A DNA stretch of 37,179 nucleotides from Helicobacteraceae bacterium. Lineage in GTDB: Bacteria; Campylobacterota; Campylobacteria; Campylobacterales; Sulfurimonadaceae. Made by a program: the position numbers and the translations under genes. The stretch lies in assembly GCA_027063225.1 (NCBI GenBank), contig JAMOSG010000028.1, positions 1 through 37,179 of the forward strand. The letters are read 5' to 3'. The notes under the pieces were generated by a model. It was given only the letters and a program-made list of their open reading frames with translations, made no database searches and was not told the origin of the DNA. Below are positions 21,895-28,110 of the stretch, piece by piece (position 1 is the stretch's first letter; every line of letters starts with the position of its first letter).

Positions 21895-23043
21895 ATGCAA
21901 GAGTACCAAAACCTAATTATTGGTGGCATTGTCGTTGTTGTTTTAGTTATTATCGCTTTAATGTTTGTTTTAAAAAATAAGAAAAGTGATACACCCACAA
22001 CTACTCCACAACCAAAACAAACTCCACCTACACCAAAGCCTCAGGTAAAAAAAGATGAGCCTAAACAAGAAGCTCCAAAAACTCAAGAGACTCAAGCAGC
22101 ACCTTCTATTTTAAAAGAGGATAAAACAGAACCTCAAGCAACACCTTCTATTTTAAAAGAGGAAGCACCAAAAGAGGAACCTAAAAAAACTGAAGTTCCA
22201 ACACAAGCAAGACCACTACCAACTCGTACTAAACGTGAAGTTCCTGCTCATGGAAAAATCAATAAAGAAAACTTCAAAGAGTTTGCTGGTTTAAGAGTGT
22301 TAGTTGCAGAAGACAATATGATTAACCAAAAAGTTATTAAAGGTCTTTTAGCAGATAGTGGTATTGAACTTGTAATTGCAAATGATGGTCAAGAAGCTAT
22401 TGATATTTTGGAAAAAGATAGCAACTTTGAATTTGTTCTTATGGATGCTCATATGCCAAATATAGATGGTTTTGAAGCAACTCGTATTATCCGTGCTAAT
22501 CCTGCGTATGATCATATTTTAGTAGTAGCACTAAGTGGTGATACTGCTGCAGATGATATTAGAAAAATGCAAGACGCTGGAATGGAAGAGCAACTTGAAA
22601 AACCTCTTAAAATGGATGCTTTATATGATGTATTTTATACATATGCAAAAAATATTGCAACACAACAAGAGGAAGAGGAAGTTGTAGAGGAAACTGCACA
22701 AGTAGATGATGACAAAGAACTAGACTACCAAAAAGGGCTTGAAACTTGTGGTAGCGATGAAGGTTTTTATGCAGAGATTTTACGTGAATTTGTAGATACT
22801 TACACGGATGCAGCAGATAGATTAGATGATTTAATTATCGATGAAGACTTTAACAGAGTTCATGAACTTCTTCATGAAATTTTAGGTGTAACAGCGAATA
22901 TTGGTGCAGATAAAATGCACGCTCTTACTACTGAGATGAAAGCATCTTTAAAAGAAACAGATGGTGAAAGCTATGCTGATTATGCAGAAAAATATAGAGA
23001 GAAACTAGATAAACTTATTGCAGAGATTAAAGAGCACCTCTAA
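21895..23043 (+). CDS. Membrane-anchored receiver-Hpt phosphotransfer protein
   Basis: The 382-residue protein has an N-terminal membrane span (about 7-26) and a Pro/Lys/Glu-rich linker (about 30-125). A receiver domain (132-252) has E139-D140, D184 in LMDAHMP, S214 and K236 in EKPL, all intact. An acidic spacer and an Hpt domain (about 275-382) follow. The Hpt site reads HEILGVTANIG: His327 is kept, but the usual lysine is leucine (L330). No kinase domain is present and no kinase lies next to it. It looks like a tethered phosphorelay intermediate or phosphate sink. The linker contains a 14-residue tandem repeat. Confidence 0.88.
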   Translation: MQEYQNLIIGGIVVVVLVIIALMFVLKNKKSDTPTTTPQPKQTPPTPKPQVKKDEPKQEAPKTQETQAAPSILKEDKTEPQATPSILKEEAPKEEPKKTEVPTQARPLPTRTKREVPAHGKINKENFKEFAGLRVLVAEDNMINQKVIKGLLADSGIELVIANDGQEAIDILEKDSNFEFVLMDAHMPNIDGFEATRIIRANPAYDHILVVALSGDTAADDIRKMQDAGMEEQLEKPLKMDALYDVFYTYAKNIATQQEEEEVVEETAQVDDDKELDYQKGLETCGSDEGFYAEILREFVDTYTDAADRLDDLIIDEDFNRVHELLHEILGVTANIGADKMHALTTEMKASLKETDGESYADYAEKYREKLDKLIAEIKEHL

Positions 23044-23062
23044 AAAGAGGCTCTTTAATTTT
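23029..23062 (+). terminator. Terminator of the REC-Hpt gene
   Basis: AAAGAG plus CCTCT pairs with AGAGG plus CTCTTT around an AAAA loop (11 pairs, two-base bulge), followed by TTTAATTTT. The left arm covers the last codons of the gene. Confidence 0.6.
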
Positions 23063-23067
23063 GCTTT

Positions 23068-23370
23068 TTAAGCACCACCAAGTGCTTTTTTAACATTATC
23101 ATCTGCCATAGATATATTCCAGGCAGGTTCCCACACTAAATCGATTTCAACATTTTTAATATTTGGTAGTTTTTCAACTGCTTCCTTTACCCATTGTAAA
23201 ATCATTTGATGAAGTGGGCAAGCTCTTGTTGAGAGAGTCATTGTTACTTTTACATTTCCCTCTTCATCACAAGAAGCATCGTAGATTAAACCCATCTCAA
23301 CAAGATTAAATCCAACTTCAGGATCGATTACTGTTGAGATAGCTTGAAATAGTTCCTCTTTTGTGTACAT
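23068..23370 (-). CDS. MIP18 family (DUF59/SufT-like) iron-sulfur assembly protein
   Basis: The 100-residue protein has the DUF59 fold: ISTVIDPEVGFNLVEMGLIYD, VKVTMTLSTRACPLHQMI with the conserved cysteine of the ACP loop, and VEIDLVWEPAWNISM. Relatives (SufT, PaaD, MIP18) help mature or deliver Fe-S clusters; no suf or isc genes are close. GGAG 6 bases before ATG 23370 and a TATAAT on this strand (plus-strand 23399-23404) give it its own transcription start. The family call is secure; the client proteins are unknown. Confidence 0.9.
   Translation of the reverse strand: MYTKEELFQAISTVIDPEVGFNLVEMGLIYDASCDEEGNVKVTMTLSTRACPLHQMILQWVKEAVEKLPNIKNVEIDLVWEPAWNISMADDNVKKALGGA
23070..23091 (+). terminator. 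Second hairpin plus T-run reading out of the REC-Hpt gene
   Basis: A 6-bp stem, AAGCAC/GTGCTT, with a six-base loop is followed by further T (23088-23091). It lies within the last codons of the opposing MIP18 gene and would catch plus-strand transcripts that pass the first hairpin. Confidence 0.45.
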
Positions 23371-23398
23371 TTATAACTCCTTGAAAATAGCTTATGCT

Positions 23399-23404
23399 AT
23401 TATA
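23399..23404 (-). promoter_or_regulatory. -10 box of the MIP18-family gene
   Basis: TATAAT on the minus strand, 29 bases before ATG 23370. A promoter here separates the gene from bamA upstream. Confidence 0.55.
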
Positions 23405-23529
23405 CCAAAGAGTTGAGTTAATTATTCTCTTTCTTTTCCGTGAATCATTGGTAAAGATAAAACCTTTTTCATCTCTATTTTCTGCTACAACTACACCACT
23501 AATATCTAAAACAGAGTTTAATACCTTTT

Positions 23530-25767
23530 TTAAAATCTTCTACCAATTGTAAACTCAAAGTGAGCAATATCATCACCCGCTTTATCCGCTAATGGATTAG
23601 AGAACATTAACTGGATTGGACCAACAGGAGAAAACCACTCTATTCCAGCTCCATATCCACCACGTGAAATCTCAGTAAAAGAATCTTCACCAATAAATCC
23701 CCAATCAAGATATGTAACAAGTCTCATTTTTGCTTTTGGAATAAGTGGCATACTTACTTCAAAACTATTTGAAAAACTTTTTCTCCCACCTACTCTTCTT
23801 GTAATTCCTTGAGAATCAACAATTGTTGGTGCTACTTTATACGACTGGTATCCACGAATAGAACCAATACCACCACTATAAAATTTCTCTGAAATTGGCA
23901 GGTATCCATCATCTTTTACATAATTTAGACGAGCTTTATAACGAAGTACAAAGTCATACTCTATATAATCTCTTAAACCATAGTATGTAGAAAAACTTGT
24001 TCTATATTTTGTAAACTGTGCATCTGCACCAAGTCCAGCTTTTTCTATACTTTGAGAGAGAATCATACCTGAACGTGGCAAATAGTAATCATCTGTATTA
24101 TTAAACTTAGCACTCACTGTAACACTACTTTTATCGTAACTCTCAAAGTAAAAAGTATCAATAAGCGTTGTGTTTATATCATCATCTACATCATATTTAT
24201 TTTTAGAGTATCCATATCCCAAATACCCTGTAATAAAACGAGTAAATCTATGTCCAACACCAACATTCACCCCTTTTGAGTAAACATTATAGTAATCGTA
24301 GTCATTTTCAGAACTATAAAGAGAAAAATTTCCACTAAAGTCACTATCATTTAAACGTGGATTTGACAAAGAGATAGAATAACTCTTTGCAATCTCTGAT
24401 TTTTCAGCTTTTACTCCAAGATTAATTCCTGAACCCCAAATATTTCTGTCATTTACAGCAAGGCTCAACATAAATCCACCAGAGCTTCCATAACCTCCAC
24501 CAGCTTGAATAGAACCAGTAGCAGCCTCTTTTACTTTAACAATAAGATTCATCTCATTGTCACTAACTCTTTTTTCTTCGATTGTTGTACTATCAAAAAA
24601 ACCAAGACGCCCAACAGCTCTTCTTGAATCTCTTAAATCTGTTAAAGAGTACATATCACCAGGACCTAAGTAAAGCTCACGACGAATAATTCTATCTAGT
24701 GTTCTTGTATTTCCTGCAATAATTACATCATGAATTTTTACTTTTTGCCCAGGAATGATTTTAAAAACAATATCTACTTCACCATTTGGTGTATCTTTTT
24801 GTAAATCTGGAATAACTTGTACATAAGCATAACTTAAATCTGCAATTTTTGTTTTAATACGATCCATATCTGCACGGAAAGTTTTAATATTAAAAGTTTT
24901 GCCTATTTTTAATTTTAGAAGTTCACGTAACTTTTGTTCATCTATAACATGCTTTGTTTGCACAAAAGAGATAGAGCGAACTTTGTAAGGGATCCCCTCT
25001 GTAATTTCATATTTCATATCTGCACTGTAGTTATGAAAATCTACCCTTACAAATGGTGGTTTTACAACAGCATCCAAAAATCCATACTGCATATAATAAT
25101 CACGAATTCTTAAAGGATCATACTGCAGGTTAAGTAAATCCATCTTACCATCATTTCTTAACCAAAACCATCCCATAAATTGATGCTCTTTATTTGCTAT
25201 AACCTCATCAAATCCACTAGGGTCTAATTGTTTTACACCCTTATAACGAATTTTATGGATAATTATCTCTTCACCCTCATTTACTAAAAAAGTAACTCTA
25301 ACACTACCATTTTCCAAATACTCAGTTTCAATCTCTACAACACTATCGAGTTTACCCTCTTGTGATATAGCCTCTATAATACGCTTTTTAGCCTCTTGAA
25401 GTTTTTGTTCATTATAGAGTGTTCCTTTTTTAATCTGAACAATATTCTCTATTACTTCTTTATCATCCTCTTTCCACCCTTTGAGTTCCACTTTAGAGAT
25501 AATAGGTTTCTCTTTAAAATAAAATGTTAAAACATCACCCTCTATTTCCACCCAAATATCATTAAAATATCCCTGTGCAAAATAATCTTTAATAGCCTTA
25601 TCTATTTGCTTTTGGTCTATATCATCACCAGCTTTAAAGTTAAGCATACGAAGCGCAACAGACTTAGAGATATGCACTAGTCCATCATACTGAATTTTTG
25701 TAATTTTTTGTGAAAAAAGTTGTGTGCTAAAGAGTACAAAAAGCACTAAAGAGAGTAAAATTTTCAT
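23530..25767 (-). CDS. bamA: BamA, outer-membrane protein assembly factor
   Basis: BamA inserts beta-barrel proteins into the outer membrane. The 745-residue protein has a cleavable signal peptide (LLSLVLFVLFSTQLFS). A series of POTRA domains follows (about 20-400, for example around GNTRTLDRIIRRELYLGPGD), then a C-terminal barrel. The L6 loop carries IRGYQ (R638-G639-Y640), the lock motif of the family, and the chain ends HFEFTIGRRF with the terminal aromatic beta-signal. AGGA lies 11 bases before the ATG. It is divergent from pssA. No bamB/D gene is nearby. Confidence 0.96.
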   Translation of the reverse strand: MKILLSLVLFVLFSTQLFSQKITKIQYDGLVHISKSVALRMLNFKAGDDIDQKQIDKAIKDYFAQGYFNDIWVEIEGDVLTFYFKEKPIISKVELKGWKEDDKEVIENIVQIKKGTLYNEQKLQEAKKRIIEAISQEGKLDSVVEIETEYLENGSVRVTFLVNEGEEIIIHKIRYKGVKQLDPSGFDEVIANKEHQFMGWFWLRNDGKMDLLNLQYDPLRIRDYYMQYGFLDAVVKPPFVRVDFHNYSADMKYEITEGIPYKVRSISFVQTKHVIDEQKLRELLKLKIGKTFNIKTFRADMDRIKTKIADLSYAYVQVIPDLQKDTPNGEVDIVFKIIPGQKVKIHDVIIAGNTRTLDRIIRRELYLGPGDMYSLTDLRDSRRAVGRLGFFDSTTIEEKRVSDNEMNLIVKVKEAATGSIQAGGGYGSSGGFMLSLAVNDRNIWGSGINLGVKAEKSEIAKSYSISLSNPRLNDSDFSGNFSLYSSENDYDYYNVYSKGVNVGVGHRFTRFITGYLGYGYSKNKYDVDDDINTTLIDTFYFESYDKSSVTVSAKFNNTDDYYLPRSGMILSQSIEKAGLGADAQFTKYRTSFSTYYGLRDYIEYDFVLRYKARLNYVKDDGYLPISEKFYSGGIGSIRGYQSYKVAPTIVDSQGITRRVGGRKSFSNSFEVSMPLIPKAKMRLVTYLDWGFIGEDSFTEISRGGYGAGIEWFSPVGPIQLMFSNPLADKAGDDIAHFEFTIGRRF

Positions 25768-25827
25768 TAAATATATAGTCCTAATTTTTTTATATGAAAG
25801 TTTACCCTTTATTAGGTAAATATAATT

Positions 25828-25836
25828 TGATATAAT
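25828..25836 (+). promoter_or_regulatory. Extended -10 promoter of pssA
   Basis: TGATATAAT is an extended -10 element, with a second TATAAT ten bases upstream (25821-25826). AAAGGG (25851-25856) forms the ribosome site for ATG 25866. Confidence 0.6.
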
Positions 25837-25865
25837 TACAAAAAAAATTTAAAGGGTATAAAATT

Positions 25866-26423
25866 ATGAAATTTTTATGGACTCCATCTTCCCATTTTAA
25901 CCTTGCAAACATTTTTACGTTTGTTAATATTACAGCAGGGCTTTTAGCAACCTACTTTATTACACAAAACAACTTCTTTCTCGCTGTTATTTTAGCTTGG
26001 ATTGGTGGAGCATTTGATATTTTTGATGGAAAAATTGCACGTAAATATAAACTCTCTAACGAATTTGGAATTCAACTCGACAGTTTTGCAGACTTTTTAA
26101 GTTTTGTACTTGTACCTGTATTTTTAATTTTTCAAGCTATCTACTCTCATGCTTTTGAAGGGTTTGCTTTAGCAGTTGTTGGAGGAGTTTCAATATACTA
26201 TGTTATCTCAGGACTTCGTCGTTTAATTCACTTCAATATAAATGCAGATGCAGGAAAAGTGGAAAACTATTTTACAGGTGTTCCAACTCCACTTGGAGCA
26301 ATCCTTTTATGGTTAGTTTACTTAGCAAATATTTACAATATTTTACCAGCTACAGGTGTAGTAGTACTTATGGTAGCTATTGGATGGAGTTTAAACTCTA
26401 CAATTAAAGTAAAACACCCTTAA
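25866..26423 (+). CDS. pssA: PssA-type CDP-alcohol phosphatidyltransferase (phosphatidylserine synthase)
   Basis: The 185-residue membrane protein has the full CDP-alcohol phosphatidyltransferase signature DGX2ARX8GX3DX3D: D54, G55, A58, R59, G68, D72, D76. Several membrane spans follow. The start NIFTFVNITAGLLATYFI and the later SGLRRLIHFN and FTGVPTPLGA match type II phosphatidylserine synthases rather than PgsA. The enzyme makes phosphatidylserine, the precursor of phosphatidylethanolamine. The length is on the short side for the family. It is a single-gene unit with its own promoter and terminator. Confidence 0.9.
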   Translation: MKFLWTPSSHFNLANIFTFVNITAGLLATYFITQNNFFLAVILAWIGGAFDIFDGKIARKYKLSNEFGIQLDSFADFLSFVLVPVFLIFQAIYSHAFEGFALAVVGGVSIYYVISGLRRLIHFNINADAGKVENYFTGVPTPLGAILLWLVYLANIYNILPATGVVVLMVAIGWSLNSTIKVKHP

Positions 26424-26439
26424 AAGGGTTTTTTACTTT
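26406..26439. terminator. Bidirectional terminator between pssA and the REC-GGDEF gene
   Basis: AAAGTAAAA and ACCCTT pair with AAGGGT and TTTTACTTT (15 pairs, one mismatch), with T-runs in the outer arms on both strands. It ends both the pssA transcript and the long minus-strand operon from leuS. Confidence 0.8.
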
Positions 26440-27335
26440 TGTAAATCTTTATAAGTACTTACTCTATTCCTTCCATGCTCTTTTGAAAAATAGAGTGCAT
26501 CATCTGCTTCTTTTAAAAACTCTTCTAATGTTGTATGTTTCTCTTGAAGTGTTGTTACCCCAAAACTTGATGTAACCATAACTCCAGCTGGAATTAAAGA
26601 TTCTATTTTTGTACGAATACTCTCTGCTTTTGAAACAGCATCCTCTAAATTACAATCTTCTAAAATTACAACAAACTCTTCCCCACCAAAACGAACACTA
26701 AAATCTTCTATACGCTTATTCTCTTTTAAAACCCCAGCAACTGCTATAAGAACTTCATCTCCAATAGAGTGTCCATAGGTATCATTAATTTTCTTAAAAT
26801 GATCAATATCAAGCATTATAATACTTAAATCTGCTTTATGCCTTTTTGCACGTGCAAATTTTCTCTCACCTTCAGTATCAAGTTGATAACGGTTATAAAG
26901 ACCAGTTAATCTATCATGAAGTGCTTCATAACGTAGTTGCTCTTTTTGCACCTTAATTGTCATTTGTGTTTTTACACGTGCTTTTACTATCCCTGCATGG
27001 ATAGGTTTTGTAATATAATCTACCGCACCAGCTTCTAACCCTTTCTCTTCATCTTCTGAACTAATATAACCAGTTACAAATATAATAGGAATATCTTTTG
27101 TTGCATAATTTTCTTGCAGATATTTTAATGTTTCGTATCCATCCATATCTGGCATTTCAATATCTAATAGTATCAAATCTATACCATCTTCTCTCTTTAG
27201 CAATTCAAAAGCATCTTTCGCACTTGTTGCTATCTTAAGTTTATACTCCTCTTTTAAAACAGCTGCTAAGCTTTGAATATTGGATGCAATATCATCAATA
27301 ATTAATATCGTTCTTTTCTCCTCTAAATTATTCAA
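26433..27335 (-). CDS. Receiver-GGDEF diguanylate cyclase
   Basis: The 300-residue protein has a receiver (7-125) with D14-D15, D58 in LLDIEMPDMDG and the YITKPI lysine. A GGDEF domain follows, with GGEEF at 217-221 and RIED five residues before it, an intact inhibitory I-site. This is the PleD/WspR-like logic: phosphorylation promotes dimerisation and c-di-GMP synthesis. The start is TTG 27335, which overlaps the Hpt gene stop (TTGA). A strong AAGGAG lies just upstream and no ATG or GTG is available. Coupling to the Hpt gene suggests the Hpt protein is its phosphodonor (inferred). Confidence 0.92.
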   Translation of the reverse strand: MNNLEEKRTILIIDDIASNIQSLAAVLKEEYKLKIATSAKDAFELLKREDGIDLILLDIEMPDMDGYETLKYLQENYATKDIPIIFVTGYISSEDEEKGLEAGAVDYITKPIHAGIVKARVKTQMTIKVQKEQLRYEALHDRLTGLYNRYQLDTEGERKFARAKRHKADLSIIMLDIDHFKKINDTYGHSIGDEVLIAVAGVLKENKRIEDFSVRFGGEEFVVILEDCNLEDAVSKAESIRTKIESLIPAGVMVTSSFGVTTLQEKHTTLEEFLKEADDALYFSKEHGRNRVSTYKDLQK

Positions 27336-27919
27336 TTGCTCTCCTTGTGCAGTATATCTTCTATAACACTAAAAGCTTGTTTTGTTTTAAATGTATCTAT
27401 ATAAAACTCTAAATCTTTTAAACTTTTTTGAAGAGTATTTGGAACTTTAGTATGAAAAACATCTAATGTCGAACTATCTATAAACTCACCATGTTCTAAA
27501 GAGTGTCTTATTTTTTTTATTTCCAAATAAAACTCTTCACTAGAAAAAGCTAACTCCTCATCTTCTGCTAAAGAGTTTATATACTCTTCCAAAATTACAA
27601 TTGTTTCCTTCCATGCAATACTTAATCTATCTTTTAAAGTAATAATTAATTCTATTTTATCGTGGGAAGATTTAGCTATAGACTCTATCTCTTGAGTAAT
27701 CTCTGCAATAACTTTAGCACCAATGTTTGCAGCAGAACCTTTAATAGAATGGGCATTAAAAGATATAGAATGAAAATCTCTCTTTTGAATACTTATATTT
27801 AAGTTTTCTAAAAAATGTGGCATACACTCCATAAAAACGATCACTAAATGTTTTAATGTTGTATCAGAATGACTAAATCTATTCAAAGCCTCCTCTTTAT
27901 CCCAATAAACTATTGCCAT
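27332..27919 (-). CDS. Stand-alone Hpt phosphotransfer protein
   Basis: The 195-residue protein has a canonical Hpt motif, AHSIKGSAANIG, with His57, in a helical N-terminal domain (about 5-105). A second helical segment (120-195) resembles the tail helices after Hpt domains of hybrid kinases. No kinase or receiver is in the same chain. ATG 27919 shares its first base with the upstream TGA (TGATG); a TTG one codon earlier is possible. The gene lies between a 62-residue unknown and a REC-GGDEF protein that it overlaps, so it probably feeds phosphate to, or drains it from, the c-di-GMP enzyme. Confidence 0.9.
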   Translation of the reverse strand: MAIVYWDKEEALNRFSHSDTTLKHLVIVFMECMPHFLENLNISIQKRDFHSISFNAHSIKGSAANIGAKVIAEITQEIESIAKSSHDKIELIITLKDRLSIAWKETIVILEEYINSLAEDEELAFSSEEFYLEIKKIRHSLEHGEFIDSSTLDVFHTKVPNTLQKSLKDLEFYIDTFKTKQAFSVIEDILHKESN

Positions 27920-28107
27920 CAATCAACCTTTTTAAATTTACAACTACCTAAAGATATCTCTTTACCTTTAGAGATAACCTCTTTTACATATTTAAGAGTT
28001 CCTTGTGGGTCTGCATCTCCCACTTCCTCTGCAATAATTTTAAGCAGATCTTTCTCTTGAGTTACTTGCCACTGCTTTTCATAGTTGTACTTCGTTGCTA
28101 TTTTCAC
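27919..28107 (-). CDS. Unknown 62-residue protein between mfd and the Hpt gene
   Basis: This small, soluble, charged protein (pattern KIIAEEVGDADPQGTLKYVKEVI, then SLGSCKFKKVD) has no motif I recognise. It starts with GTG 28107, three bases after the mfd stop, with AGAGGG in the end of mfd as ribosome site. It ends overlapping the Hpt start. Tight coupling on both sides and good codon structure argue that it is real. It could be a partner of the phosphorelay proteins, which is speculation. Confidence 0.6.
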   Translation of the reverse strand: MKIATKYNYEKQWQVTQEKDLLKIIAEEVGDADPQGTLKYVKEVISKGKEISLGSCKFKKVD

Positions 28108-28110
28108 ACC

